DNA of 64,000 nt from an uncultured Bacteroidales bacterium (GCA_934691625.1 CAKUTA010000007.1:1-64000), one strand, 5' to 3'; shown: positions 1-10,282, counted from the first letter of the stretch. Program-made: numbers and translations. Notes: generated by a model not told the origin, from the sequence alone.

Positions 1-164
1 CATGAGCCACACCGCTGATTCAAAGCGATTACCAACAACTTTTTTTAACCACTCCTCTTGGAAAATTCATAAGAATACTTACGTAAAATATTGGAATATT
101 AAAACCAAATTCATATCTTGCATCAATATTCGGGCTTGACATAATAATTATACATTTATACAAT
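1..164. other. Upstream intergenic region at window edge
   Basis: This AT-rich stretch precedes the first lipoprotein gene. I see no gene in it. It contains no full TAnnTTTG motif on the plus strand, so the promoter of the following operon is not identified; the operon may also begin to the left of the window. Confidence 0.4.
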
Positions 165-1283
165 ATGTTCAAAAAAATCACTAGCTTGTTTGTCTGCCTC
201 GCGGCCATGGCTTCTGCCATATCCTGCAGCGAGACGACCAAAGAAGAGACGGCTGACATTCTCGTGATTTCCAAAGAGAATGTCACTTTCCCGATGGGGG
301 GGGGTACAGCTAAGATAGCTGTCGCAAGTGTCTCTGAATGGAGATACTCCATTTCTGACCCTTCATGGGTCTCTGCCGAGAGTTCCGGAAAGGATCTCAT
401 TCTCACAGTGCCGGAAAATAATTCAGGAGCCGAAAGAAAAGCAACCGTAACACTTACTTCGGCCACATCCGCTAAAAATATCGAAATATTACAATCATGG
501 TCCGGCATAACACCGAACCTTACTGTCAATGCGCCCGAAAGCATTGAACTTGACTCTGAAGGAGACTCCTTCTCTTTCACGGTAGAGTCAGCAGTGGAGT
601 GGACAGTTTCCTCTGACGGGGACTGGCTTTCCATATCGAGAGAAGGCGACATCGTGAACATTTCAGCCACGCAGAACACCGGCAGTCATCGCGACGCTTC
701 TCTTACCGTCACAGCTGAAGCAGGGAATGACATACAGACAGTGTCCATAAGCATTGCCCAGCAGTCAAAAGACGAGAATTCATATTATAAAATGCTCGGC
801 TATTATGGCCTTTATGCGAGCGACTGGTACTATGGAGGAGCTGCCATCGGAGAGCCAGGTACCGGAGCGTTCTGCACCATAGAAGAGAATGAATACGGGA
901 AGAGCTTCATAATCAAGGATATGTTCTTTCAGGGGACAGAAATCGGAGCCACATACGACTCCAAGAACAAGAAAATGATAATTGATCTCGGAGGCCTCTG
1001 CTACACAAGGGAGATATCAAGCACCTCCACCTATTATTACTATCTGGTACAGACCAGCATGACCAACAGGAATTTCCATTCAGGAACACTTACGGGAACA
1101 CTTGGAACAGGCTACAATGACATCGCCAAGGAAAACAGGGATGCCATTCTGCTTTCCGGGTTCGCAGACGGATATACAGAGCTCGGGCTAATTGTCAGAA
1201 CCAGTTCAGGATATGCAATGCTCAGCGATGTGTACTATGCCAGCGGAGAGATGTATCTCGTCAAATGCGACAAGACCGAGTAA
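165..1283 (+). CDS. BACON-domain surface lipoprotein
   Basis: A 372-residue lipoprotein of unknown function. The signal peptide ends in a lipobox with Cys21, followed by Ser-Glu, as expected for a Bacteroidetes surface-exported lipoprotein. Two BACON-type immunoglobulin-like domains follow (about residues 30-112 and 115-200), each with the usual W-x-V-S and Q-rich closing strands. The last 170 residues are Tyr- and Gly-rich and I do not recognise them. It is the first of eight closely spaced plus-strand genes leading to a SusC/SusD pair; the next gene starts 18 nt downstream. A run of nine G bases at codons 46-49 could cause frame slippage. BACON domains are known from proteins that bind glycans or mucin; binding here is inference. 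Confidence 0.8.
   Translation: MFKKITSLFVCLAAMASAISCSETTKEETADILVISKENVTFPMGGGTAKIAVASVSEWRYSISDPSWVSAESSGKDLILTVPENNSGAERKATVTLTSATSAKNIEILQSWSGITPNLTVNAPESIELDSEGDSFSFTVESAVEWTVSSDGDWLSISREGDIVNISATQNTGSHRDASLTVTAEAGNDIQTVSISIAQQSKDENSYYKMLGYYGLYASDWYYGGAAIGEPGTGAFCTIEENEYGKSFIIKDMFFQGTEIGATYDSKNKKMIIDLGGLCYTREISSTSTYYYYLVQTSMTNRNFHSGTLTGTLGTGYNDIAKENRDAILLSGFADGYTELGLIVRTSSGYAMLSDVYYASGEMYLVKCDKTE
296..304 (+). repeat. G9 homopolymer inside a surface-protein gene
   Basis: Nine consecutive G bases encode Met-Gly-Gly-Gly within the first BACON domain of the lipoprotein gene at 165-1283. Poly-G tracts of this length are known slippage sites. A gain or loss of one base would truncate the protein after about 46 residues. 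Confidence 0.6.
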
Positions 1284-1301
1284 CCATTAAAGAAGAGCAC
1301 A

Positions 1302-4300
1302 ATGAAAAAGATAATATCCGCGGCGATAGTCGCCGCTGCACTTTGTTCCTGCACGAAGGAAACCATAAACTACCAGAACCCGCAGCCGGGACAGAATGAG
1401 AGCAATGTTACAGCCACATTGGCAGTAACTTCCCGCAATACGCTGTTTTCTTCCGAGGACCAGCAGAAGGGTGCCATAGCGTTCAAGAGTCTCGGAGGCA
1501 AGGTCATCCTGGATGTGAACACAAATACAGCATGGTCTTATGAGATAACCGGTGACAGCTTCATCCAGGCAAGCAAGGATGAAGATACAGACCAGCTGAC
1601 TCTCTCATGTGACGAAAACAAGGCTGAGAACAAGCTGTCTGCCGAGATCACCATCAAGGCAGGAGACAAGACAGCTACCGTGACCGCCACGCAGAACGCA
1701 TTCGGCACAATAGAAATCGTGGCATCCGAGAATAATTTCCATCTGGCAGCATGCGGAGAAATCACTGCATCTTTCGAGGTGACATCCACAGACCCTGACT
1801 GGACTTTCGAATCGGAGGCATGCGAGTGGCTGTTCATCCAGAGAGACGGAAACAACATAAACATCAGCGCATATCCTAATACGGAATACACTGACAGGGA
1901 CATGAAGTTCGTTCTCCGCGCCGGAGGCTCACAGAGCAATGCTACCGAGATAATCGACGTGCTTCAGGACAGGGCGGCATTCATTTCAGCCTCAGCCGAG
2001 ACCGTGCCAGTCACACCTACACCAAGAGGGACACAGGAGGTCGGAGTAAATGCAAACTTTGACTGGACATACACAGTCACAGGAAATGAGGACGGATGGC
2101 TAGGAATAGAACGTACCGATAACGGTTTCACATTCACACCGAGTGTCAATCCAGGAGAAACTTCCAGAAAAGTCATTATCACAGTAACAACAGGTGATGG
2201 AAAGGAAAATGTTGCAACAACCGAATTCACCGTATCACAGGCAGGTATCGACCTCGGGGCATTCATCGTAGGACTCAATGTCACAAAAGTGAAGAATGCC
2301 ATCCCTGCAAGTTCAGTACCTGTCACAGGAATTGAATCTGTCACCATAGACTGGGGCGACGGTTCAGAGCCTGAAGAGATTGCCGCAAAAGGCACTCCTT
2401 CACACACCTATACTGATGAAGGATATTATGTGGTTTCGGTAAAAGGTTCTGCCACTCAGCTATCTGCAAGCTCACTTACAAGTGACCAGAAAGCACAGAT
2501 CGACGAAGTATATAACTGGGGACGGCTCGGTCTTACATCACTTGAAAATGCATTCTATGGATGCGGAAGCCTGAAGACCATTCCGGCAGACAACTCAGAA
2601 GCATTCGCGGAAGTCACCTCATTCAAATCCGCCTTTAACAACTGCGATGTGCTTTCCGCCATCCCTTCAGGGCTGTTCAGCAATGCCACCAAAGCAACAA
2701 ACTTCAATTCAACATTCTATTCCTGCGATGCGCTCGCCGAAGTTCCGGCAGACTTGTTCTATAACTGTCCCGAATTGACCGATGTCTCAAACCTGTTCGA
2801 ATTCTGCAAGGCCATCAGGAGCATTGACGAGAATATCTTCTCCAAGAACCCGGAGCTTTCACTTTGCGCGGCGACATTTGCATACATGGACAATCTGGAG
2901 AATGTCGGAAAAGATATTTTCGCAAACAATCCGAAGATCACCACATTCAACGCGGTATTCCAGGCAAATCTTAAAATGACGGATATTCCATCAGGGATAT
3001 TCAGGAACCAGCCGGAATGCACGACTTTCCGCATGGCTTTCGCCGATACCAAGATAACATCCGTTCCAGAAGGGCTTTTCTCGAACAACAAGAACTGCAC
3101 AAGTTTCGAGATGACGTTTGCAAGAACGCCTATCGAATCCATTCCGGCAAACATTTTCGAGGGCTGCTCGAAAGTGGACAGCTTCTTGTCATGCTTCAAC
3201 GGATGCTCCAATCTGAAAAGCGTCCCTGCAGACCTGTTCAAGAATTCAGGCTCACAGGGGACGGTCTATAAAAAAGGCCAGGGCATCAATATGCTGTTCC
3301 AGAACTGCTCCTCGCTCGAATCCATTCCGGAAGGCCTTCTGGACGGATTCACTAGAGTGACACAGCTCACCAGCATTTTCAACGGCTGCAAATCGCTCAA
3401 GACAGTTCCGTCAGGACTTTTCAAGGATATGGCGGCAGTGACGGCCATCGGAAGTGCATTCAGCGGATGTACATCACTGACCTCTATTCCTGAGGGCATC
3501 TTCCAGGGACTTGTCAAGGTCAGCTCTTTTGCAAGCGTATTCTCCGGCTGCACCGGGATCACTGAAATCGGTGCAAATATTCTGGACGGGTGCGACAAGT
3601 GTACAAATATCAGCTCTATGTTCATGGGCTGCACTGCTCTCGAAAAAGTAGATGAGAATGCATTCAATTTCAGCAATACAGATAAAATCACTACTGTCGC
3701 AGACCTCTTCAAAGGATGCTCGTCACTTAAATCTGTTCCTGAGAATCTGTTCTCCAGAATGGCAGGGCTCACTACTGCAAAAGAAGTATTCATGGATTCA
3801 GGCATCACTTCAGTTCCTGCGAATCTGTTCGCAAATGCTCCGAAGATCACGACATTCGAGAATTCATTCAATGGATGTACTTCTTTGGCAGCTGTACCGG
3901 ACGGACTGTTCGCTGCCACGACCAAAGTCACGACATACAAGATGGCATTCAACGGATGCACAAGCCTGGAATCTGTAGGAAAGGCTTTCGGCACAAGCAC
4001 TGCAAGTGTCTCTCTAGAGTCCATTTTCAATGGATGTACAGCACTGAAGTCCATATCTGACGGAATCTTCGATGGACTTACGGGCGCAAGTTCCTTCCAG
4101 AATGCATTCCTGAACTGCGCTTCACTGGAAAGCATCCCGGCAGGCCTGTTTGCCAAGAATGTGAATGTCACTACAGTCCAGACATGCTTCCAGAACTGCA
4201 CATCTCTGAAAGCAGTCCCGGAAGGCCTGTTCGGAACTACGACCAAGACCAAGACATTGAAGCAGATGTTCTCCGGATGCACCTCGATCGAGACCATCGC

Positions 4301-4871
4301 GGCAGACGCATTCTCGGGAATCAATACAGCAGCAGGTACAATGCAGCAGATCTTCGAGAACTGCACAAGCCTGAAGGAGGTTCCGTCAGGACTCTTCAAG
4401 AACAATGCGAAGATTTCCTCATACCAGAATGCATTCTACGGATGCACGGCCCTGACAAAGGTCGGCTCCGAAGTGTTCAATTGTGCCTATGGCGCCACAT
4501 CTTTGAACAATCTGTTCTCCGGGTGCACGGCTCTGAAGGAAGTTGGCGAAAATCTGTTCATATCCCCGGAGAAGGCAAGATATCTCAACGGAATGTTCCA
4601 GAACTGCTCTTCTCTCGAAAGCATCCCTGTAGATATCTTCGATAATTTCAAGGCTGTCACAAGTGGAACTTCCGCATTCGAGGGATGTACTGCACTGAAG
4701 GGGGAATCTCCTTATACTGAAATAAATGGAGTAAAGTACCACCTCTATGAAAGGACTGCCGAGAACACGGCTGCCACAGGATTTTCCGCATTGACAAACC
4801 TGAAATCCATGTTCAAGGGATGCACAGGACTTTCAGACTATGCAAATATTCCTGAAGCATGCAAAGAGTAA
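1302..4871 (+). CDS. Giant BACON plus BspA-like leucine-rich-repeat lipoprotein
   Basis: A 1189-residue lipoprotein (lipobox Cys17). Three BACON-like domains occupy about residues 35-130, 135-225 and 225-315. A short PKD-like module with a W-G-D-G-S motif follows near residue 350. The rest, about residues 400-1185, is some thirty repeats of 23-26 residues of the form F-x-G-C-T-S-L-x-S-I-P-x-G-L-F. This is the BspA/DUF285 type of leucine-rich repeat found in large surface proteins. Such proteins mediate adhesion or protein binding in other bacteria; here the ligand is unknown. It sits second in the operon upstream of an S8 protease and SusC/D, so a role in capturing a protein substrate is plausible but inferred. 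A long open frame on the opposite strand is only a shadow of the repeats. Confidence 0.8.
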   Translation: MKKIISAAIVAAALCSCTKETINYQNPQPGQNESNVTATLAVTSRNTLFSSEDQQKGAIAFKSLGGKVILDVNTNTAWSYEITGDSFIQASKDEDTDQLTLSCDENKAENKLSAEITIKAGDKTATVTATQNAFGTIEIVASENNFHLAACGEITASFEVTSTDPDWTFESEACEWLFIQRDGNNINISAYPNTEYTDRDMKFVLRAGGSQSNATEIIDVLQDRAAFISASAETVPVTPTPRGTQEVGVNANFDWTYTVTGNEDGWLGIERTDNGFTFTPSVNPGETSRKVIITVTTGDGKENVATTEFTVSQAGIDLGAFIVGLNVTKVKNAIPASSVPVTGIESVTIDWGDGSEPEEIAAKGTPSHTYTDEGYYVVSVKGSATQLSASSLTSDQKAQIDEVYNWGRLGLTSLENAFYGCGSLKTIPADNSEAFAEVTSFKSAFNNCDVLSAIPSGLFSNATKATNFNSTFYSCDALAEVPADLFYNCPELTDVSNLFEFCKAIRSIDENIFSKNPELSLCAATFAYMDNLENVGKDIFANNPKITTFNAVFQANLKMTDIPSGIFRNQPECTTFRMAFADTKITSVPEGLFSNNKNCTSFEMTFARTPIESIPANIFEGCSKVDSFLSCFNGCSNLKSVPADLFKNSGSQGTVYKKGQGINMLFQNCSSLESIPEGLLDGFTRVTQLTSIFNGCKSLKTVPSGLFKDMAAVTAIGSAFSGCTSLTSIPEGIFQGLVKVSSFASVFSGCTGITEIGANILDGCDKCTNISSMFMGCTALEKVDENAFNFSNTDKITTVADLFKGCSSLKSVPENLFSRMAGLTTAKEVFMDSGITSVPANLFANAPKITTFENSFNGCTSLAAVPDGLFAATTKVTTYKMAFNGCTSLESVGKAFGTSTASVSLESIFNGCTALKSISDGIFDGLTGASSFQNAFLNCASLESIPAGLFAKNVNVTTVQTCFQNCTSLKAVPEGLFGTTTKTKTLKQMFSGCTSIETIAADAFSGINTAAGTMQQIFENCTSLKEVPSGLFKNNAKISSYQNAFYGCTALTKVGSEVFNCAYGATSLNNLFSGCTALKEVGENLFISPEKARYLNGMFQNCSSLESIPVDIFDNFKAVTSGTSAFEGCTALKGESPYTEINGVKYHLYERTAENTAATGFSALTNLKSMFKGCTGLSDYANIPEACKE

Positions 4872-4882
4872 CCGATATAATT

Positions 4883-4889
4883 AAGGAGG
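4883..4889 (+). promoter_or_regulatory. Strong Shine-Dalgarno site AAGGAGG
   Basis: This perfect anti-16S match lies 5 nt before the ATG at 4895. It is unusual in a genome where most genes show weak or no Shine-Dalgarno sites, and it decides the start of the FISUMP lipoprotein. Confidence 0.7.
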
Positions 4890-4894
4890 CAAAA

Positions 4895-6439
4895 ATGAAA
4901 AGCAAATATATAATATCGGCCTTGATGATGGCCGGAGTCCTTGCAGGCTGCACTGATACGAAAGAAGTGGCACCGGACCCATATAAAGCGCCACTCTATA
5001 TGGAGACTTCGGATTCCAAGGTTGTCTTCGACATCGAAGGCGGCAAAGCTGTGGTGGCAATCGCCACAAATGCAGACAGATGGGATTATGTGGAAGACAA
5101 AGAAGGATGGTTCAGAATCTCCGTCAGCGAGGACAGCTGCCTGGTAGTGGAGGCACCGATAAACAGCAGTGCATCCGCGAAATCAGAGACATTGACAATC
5201 ACCGCCATAAGAGGCGAAGAAAGCAAGGAAGCCATATTGAGAGTTGTACAAAGAGCCGAAGCAGCAACAGACCTCAGTGCCGGCGGGACCGCGAACTGCT
5301 ATGTGGCCCACACAAACATGACATATAAGTTCCGGGCTGACATCAAGGGTAACGGAGGTAAAGACGGCAAGACACACTACATCGAGAAAGAAGGGCTGGA
5401 GATCCGCAATGCCGTGAAGGCTGAACTTCTCTGGGAAGCCAGAACAGATGGTGACCGCACGATGTCCTACGAAATTATCGACGGAGCACCTTCATATAGA
5501 GGAGGTTATATAACATTTTCCACAGGAAGGAGCGAAGGCAATGCAGTCATCGCTGTCAAGGATGTCTATGGAGACATTCTCTGGAGCTGGCATATATGGG
5601 TGACAGATAATGAGATAACCGTTCATGACCATATCAGCACAAAAGGCGAGGTCATAGCTCAGATCATGGACAGGAACCTCGGTGCACTGAACAATGAGCC
5701 GATGGACATAAACAACAGAGGAATGATTTACCAGATGGGCCGCAAGGATCCTTTCATTCCTTCACGTTCACCATACAAGGACTACTCTAATGTCATCGAC
5801 TCCACACAATATTGTAACAATGACCCTGATTACAACAAGCAGAATCTCGAGGTCGGGGATGGCACCGGGAAATGGGAAATAAGCAAGGATTTCAAGGCGG
5901 AACCCGTATATGAGCATCCTGGCAATGTCCCGTTTGCGACAGAACATCCGATGAGATTTCTGGTAAGCTACTACTCAAGCTCTTACGTATGGTATTCCTA
6001 TGCTTCATCTGAAGATGCCGCCGTTCCCGGGCTTTGGGGAGAGGAGAAGACAATCTTCGACCCATGCCCTGCAGGATATAAAGTTCCTGGAAAGGATATG
6101 TGGGGAGAGACTATCGGCACAGAAGCACACAAGACCGGAGGAAAGCCTGCAGAATATGATGAAAACGGAGAGAGCAGCAAGTACTTCTGGAACAAGGAAA
6201 GAGGCTGCGGCCGTGTATGGAAGCCTACCGGAGATTTCTATCCTATGGTAGGAAACATCTATCCGGCAGGTAACGGCACGCCTTACAACTACACCAGCGG
6301 ACAGACATTCTATCTTACAAGCCAGGAAAGCACATTGAAAGAGGGCATGATGTACGTGGCGGCATTCAACGGCTACTGGGCACAATATGAGCTTCGTGCT
6401 TCAGTCTATACCGGCCAGGTAAGATGCATAAAGGAATAA
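4895..6439 (+). CDS. BACON and FISUMP-domain lipoprotein
   Basis: A 514-residue lipoprotein with lipobox Cys19. The start at 4895 is chosen because a full AAGGAGG ribosome-binding site lies at 4883-4889 with 5-nt spacing; an in-frame ATG at 4859 overlaps the preceding gene and has no such site. One BACON-like domain covers about residues 35-125. The C-terminal half carries the signature of the Fibrobacter succinogenes major paralogous (FISUMP) domain: an I-M-D-R-N-L-G-A segment near residue 260 and F-D-P-C-P-A-G-Y-K-V-P near residue 390. FISUMP domains occur in surface lipoproteins and their function is unknown. The gene belongs to the same operon as its neighbours. Confidence 0.8.
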   Translation: MKSKYIISALMMAGVLAGCTDTKEVAPDPYKAPLYMETSDSKVVFDIEGGKAVVAIATNADRWDYVEDKEGWFRISVSEDSCLVVEAPINSSASAKSETLTITAIRGEESKEAILRVVQRAEAATDLSAGGTANCYVAHTNMTYKFRADIKGNGGKDGKTHYIEKEGLEIRNAVKAELLWEARTDGDRTMSYEIIDGAPSYRGGYITFSTGRSEGNAVIAVKDVYGDILWSWHIWVTDNEITVHDHISTKGEVIAQIMDRNLGALNNEPMDINNRGMIYQMGRKDPFIPSRSPYKDYSNVIDSTQYCNNDPDYNKQNLEVGDGTGKWEISKDFKAEPVYEHPGNVPFATEHPMRFLVSYYSSSYVWYSYASSEDAAVPGLWGEEKTIFDPCPAGYKVPGKDMWGETIGTEAHKTGGKPAEYDENGESSKYFWNKERGCGRVWKPTGDFYPMVGNIYPAGNGTPYNYTSGQTFYLTSQESTLKEGMMYVAAFNGYWAQYELRASVYTGQVRCIKE

Positions 6440-6470
6440 TTAATCGCAATATATTTATAAACAATAGGCA

Positions 6471-8366
6471 ATGATCAGATTCAAGTTAGCTATTCCGTTG
6501 GCAGTCATAGCCATCGGATGCAGCAGAATCGGTGACAATAATGACAGCAGGTCCGGGTCGGAAGACCAGGGGCCTATTGTCGTTTTTTCACCTGATGCTG
6601 CACTGCAGGGCGAAATCATCGTAAAGATGAAAGCCGGCACAGCAAACGAGGCCGGCACTAAAGCAGGAGGAGGCCTGTCAGGTAACACCCAGATTGACAG
6701 GGTGCTGATGACAGCAGGCACAGTAAGTTTCGAAAGACTCTTTCCTGAATGCGGAAAATTCGAGGCAAGGACACATGCGGAGGGGCTCGACAGATGGTTC
6801 GTAGTGAAATACGATGAAAGCCTGCCGGCTGCGGAAGTGGCTTCGATGCTTTCCGGCTGCGACGGTATCGAGAAAATCGAATATTCCATCCCTACCGCAG
6901 TCTCTGGCTATTCAATGACAGAAGATGCACAGGAAAGCTATGTTCCTGAGACCAAGGCGTCTGCCACAACTCGCGACATTCCTTTTCCGTTCAACGAGAG
7001 CGAGCGGGCAAGAAGGATGCAGTGGCATTATAACAATACAGGCAACGTCTATGCGAACTCTACCGTAGCAGGTGCCGATGCCGATGTGTATGCGGCATGG
7101 CAGCTCTGCACCGGAAATCCGGATGTAATCGTGGCTGTAATCGACCAGGGAGTAAAATACGACCATGAGGATCTGAAAGACAACATGTGGGTCAATGCAG
7201 GCGAAATCCCCGGCAATGGCATTGATGATGACGGCAACGGCTATGTCGATGATATTTATGGATATAACTTCACCAGCAACAAAGGCGAGCTGAACTTCTC
7301 GTCGGCAATGATGCACGGGACACATGTCGCAGGGACAATTGCCGCAGTGAACAACAACGGCATAGGAGTGAACGGCATCGCCGGAGGCTCCGGGAAAGGT
7401 GACGGTGTGCGCATCATGTCGCTGGAAACATTGGGAAACTCAGAATCAGGTACATCAGGAGGCGGGCTTTCCGCTCAGGTGAGAGCAATGAAATATGCAG
7501 CTGATAATGGCGCAGTAGTCTGCCAGAACAGCTGGGGCTACACCGCAGGAGCATTGTCCAAGAACGACTGGAGCAGAGGCAACTACTCATCTCTCGCCGA
7601 GGCCATCAGGTACTTCATCAAGTACGCGGGCATTGACGAGAACGGCGAGCAGACAGGGCCGATGGCTGGCGGCATCGTGATTTTCGCAGCAGGCAATGAT
7701 GCTTCCAGCGAACTATGCTACCCGGCATCCGACCCGGCTGTAGTCAGCGTGGCTGCGACATCGTATCTCGGCACACCGGCATATTATACGAACTACGGCA
7801 AATGGGTGACACTTTCCGCCCCAGGAGGAGATCTGTCTCTAAGCTCCACATACGGAGGAGTATATAGCACAAGTGTAGCCGAAGACGGCGGCTCCGCCTA
7901 TGAAGGCATCAACGGGACGTCTATGGCGTGCCCACATGTTTCAGGAGCATGCGCACTGGCTATCAGCTGGTATTACGGTGACGAGAAGAAAAAGGGGCTT
8001 ACTCCTGATATGCTGAGGGATGCGCTTCTCGCAAGCACCAGACCTGTGAATCCGTTCTGCACAGCACCTTACACAGGAAACATGGGTGCCGGTTCACTCG
8101 ACACATACCAGTTCCTTCTCGCTGTAAAGAAGGTGGGAATCATTCCGGATATGGAGGTCAATGCAGGGGCTTCCGCCACATTGGCATTGGCAGACTATTT
8201 CTTCAAGACTGATGTCCTGGTATATACGGTATCTGATGAAAACATCATCAATGTAAGCCTGAAGAACGGGGTGATGACAATAGCTGGCCTGAAGACAGGG
8301 AATGCATCTGTCACAGTCACCGACGGCAACAAGTTCACACGTACATTTAAAGTCACTGTCAGATGA
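6471..8366 (+). CDS. S8 subtilisin-family lipoprotein protease
   Basis: A 631-residue serine protease anchored as a lipoprotein (Cys17). Residues about 45-140 look like the fervidolysin-type N-terminal prodomain. The peptidase S8 domain spans about 205-540 and has an intact triad: Asp225 in V-I-D-Q-G, His285 in H-G-T-H-V-A-G and Ser484 in G-T-S-M-A-C-P-H, with oxyanion Asn409 in A-A-G-N-D. The last 60 residues form a BIG2/cadherin-like beta domain. It should cut proteins at the cell surface or in the periplasm. Its stop overlaps the next start by 4 nt (ATGA), so the two are translationally coupled. An active protease inside a SusC/D operon points to proteolysis feeding the transporter, or to maturation of the locus lipoproteins. 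Confidence 0.92.
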   Translation: MIRFKLAIPLAVIAIGCSRIGDNNDSRSGSEDQGPIVVFSPDAALQGEIIVKMKAGTANEAGTKAGGGLSGNTQIDRVLMTAGTVSFERLFPECGKFEARTHAEGLDRWFVVKYDESLPAAEVASMLSGCDGIEKIEYSIPTAVSGYSMTEDAQESYVPETKASATTRDIPFPFNESERARRMQWHYNNTGNVYANSTVAGADADVYAAWQLCTGNPDVIVAVIDQGVKYDHEDLKDNMWVNAGEIPGNGIDDDGNGYVDDIYGYNFTSNKGELNFSSAMMHGTHVAGTIAAVNNNGIGVNGIAGGSGKGDGVRIMSLETLGNSESGTSGGGLSAQVRAMKYAADNGAVVCQNSWGYTAGALSKNDWSRGNYSSLAEAIRYFIKYAGIDENGEQTGPMAGGIVIFAAGNDASSELCYPASDPAVVSVAATSYLGTPAYYTNYGKWVTLSAPGGDLSLSSTYGGVYSTSVAEDGGSAYEGINGTSMACPHVSGACALAISWYYGDEKKKGLTPDMLRDALLASTRPVNPFCTAPYTGNMGAGSLDTYQFLLAVKKVGIIPDMEVNAGASATLALADYFFKTDVLVYTVSDENIINVSLKNGVMTIAGLKTGNASVTVTDGNKFTRTFKVTVR

Positions 8367-10282
8367 AAAACAGAATCATTAACATAGTATGGACGGCATT
8401 TCTGGCGGGGCTGGCAGCCGTCATGCTTCAGGGATGCAGTTCGAAGGAAGATAGCCAGGCAGACAGCAATGTCCTGAAGACTCCTGAAGTCAAGGTAAGC
8501 GAAGTGTCCACAGACAGTTTCAGGCTTGACTGGGGCAAGGTCTATGGAGCAGCAGAGTACAAGCTCTCCCTGGACGGGCAGGATGAGACATCCACCACAG
8601 AGCTCCATGCGGTATTCAGCGGACTTGAGGCCGGGAGCGAATACTCCGTAAGCCTTTCGGCCGTACCCGAGGAAGGAAGTTCAAGAGCTGCTTCGGAAAC
8701 TGTGCATATACACGTCACTACATCCGGAATAGAAGTTCTTGACACTCCTGTAATCACCATCGGAAGCACATACGCATCCAAGACCATAATCACATGGAGT
8801 GTGGTTTCAGGTGCCGGTTCATACGAATACAGCATCGGCGGACAGACAGGAGCCACTGACGAGAACAAGGTGGTCATCAGCTCTCTAGAAAAAGGCAGGG
8901 AGTACACATTCTCTGTTACCGCAGTCCCTTATGACAACGGAAGCTATACAAGGTCTGAGCCGGCGGAAAAGACATTCACCACCTCGGCAGAGGATGTTCC
9001 GTCAATGATAATCGTTCCAGTGCAGGTGGTGGCAGATGCGGTTGCGTTCGATGTATATGCGACACCTGACGAGACCTACTACTACGATGTGGTATCATCA
9101 TCACTGCTGACAAAGCTTTCCGATGAGGAGGTCATAAATATATACCGGGATGCTATCGTGCAGTATGCAAAGGACAAGGGCATCAGCCTCAGGCTCGCAA
9201 TGGCATCAGTCCTTAAAGTCGGCACCAACACATTGACTTCCAGCGGTCTGGTTTCCGAGATGAGCTATGATATCATTGCCTTCGGGATGGATCTTGACGG
9301 GAATGTAACTTCCGGGCTATACAAAGAACGTGTAAAAACCACATCCACAGGATATTCCGATGGTCCTAACCTGGGAGGAAGCAGCTGGTTTAACCAGAAC
9401 TTCTATATCACCAACGCTTATGCCGGCCTCACCGGATATGGCTGGACAAATTCAGTATGGACAACATGGAAAGGCAGTGGGGTGACAGATATCCTGTACA
9501 GGCTTCTGCCTACAACTACGTTCATCAATGTATTTTCTGCCAATCCGGATATAGATGAGGTCAAGACATTCCTGAAGACCCCGAACTATGCACATCAGGT
9601 GACTGGAGACTATCTGACCCTGGTCAATTCGACAAATGGGTATAACAGCGTAACACCTTGCAGTGCCGGAGTTTCATATACAATGTCAGCACTCGCCACA
9701 TCCAATGGAGGAGAGGAGACCCTGTGCATAAATTCCGTGACCACCAAGGTTTCGTCCAGCGAGCAGACATGGTTTTCCGTATCAGCAAGAACAGATGAGA
9801 GATACGGTTCCACGGACAGCACCATCGCAGCCATATTCCGCGGTGTGAACATCGCTTCGGTGAAATATGCAGTATTCCTGTCATCAGCACTTTCCGGTGT
9901 GACAGAGTCATCCTACCCTGCAGTGGTTGAATCAAGAGGCCGTGAAATGAACGAAACATATATCGAGAATGTCAACGGAAACGGCCTCGCTCTTCTGGTG
10001 AAAGTCGATCCGGGGCAGTCATATACAGTTCTCGCCACCGCGACAAACCTCGCCGGCGACAAGCTGACAAAGCATGCATCAGTAACGACCACAGGCACAG
10101 CCTCGACCAAGTCCACAAGACTCATGGACACAGGCAGGGAGCCGATATGGACAGGATGGTTCGTACCTATAGGATTCGGAATAGAATACGATACACTGGA
10201 AGCTATGCCTGCACCGGATGCCGCACCGGAAGATGACCTCTGGACAATCATTCACAATATGAACCTTTTGAAAGCAGAATAA
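8363..10282 (+). CDS. Fibronectin type III lipoprotein
   Basis: A 639-residue lipoprotein (Cys25, followed by Ser-Ser-Lys-Glu-Asp, a surface-export type start). Two fibronectin-III-like domains are visible at about residues 38-118 and 122-210. The remaining 430 residues are not recognised; they are Thr/Ser-rich with blocks typical of beta-rich surface proteins. It overlaps the protease gene by 4 nt upstream and the SusC gene by 1 nt downstream, so it is tightly coupled to both. A substrate-binding or presenting role at the SusC/D complex is inferred from position only. Confidence 0.75.
   Translation: MKNRIINIVWTAFLAGLAAVMLQGCSSKEDSQADSNVLKTPEVKVSEVSTDSFRLDWGKVYGAAEYKLSLDGQDETSTTELHAVFSGLEAGSEYSVSLSAVPEEGSSRAASETVHIHVTTSGIEVLDTPVITIGSTYASKTIITWSVVSGAGSYEYSIGGQTGATDENKVVISSLEKGREYTFSVTAVPYDNGSYTRSEPAEKTFTTSAEDVPSMIIVPVQVVADAVAFDVYATPDETYYYDVVSSSLLTKLSDEEVINIYRDAIVQYAKDKGISLRLAMASVLKVGTNTLTSSGLVSEMSYDIIAFGMDLDGNVTSGLYKERVKTTSTGYSDGPNLGGSSWFNQNFYITNAYAGLTGYGWTNSVWTTWKGSGVTDILYRLLPTTTFINVFSANPDIDEVKTFLKTPNYAHQVTGDYLTLVNSTNGYNSVTPCSAGVSYTMSALATSNGGEETLCINSVTTKVSSSEQTWFSVSARTDERYGSTDSTIAAIFRGVNIASVKYAVFLSSALSGVTESSYPAVVESRGREMNETYIENVNGNGLALLVKVDPGQSYTVLATATNLAGDKLTKHASVTTTGTASTKSTRLMDTGREPIWTGWFVPIGFGIEYDTLEAMPAPDAAPEDDLWTIIHNMNLLKAE

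Noticed and set aside
3266..4405. 379-codon open frame on the minus strand inside the BspA-like gene
   Set aside because: It is a shadow of the plus-strand repeats: its peptide shows a periodic pattern that mirrors the leucine-rich repeat, with no family resemblance or ribosome-binding site.
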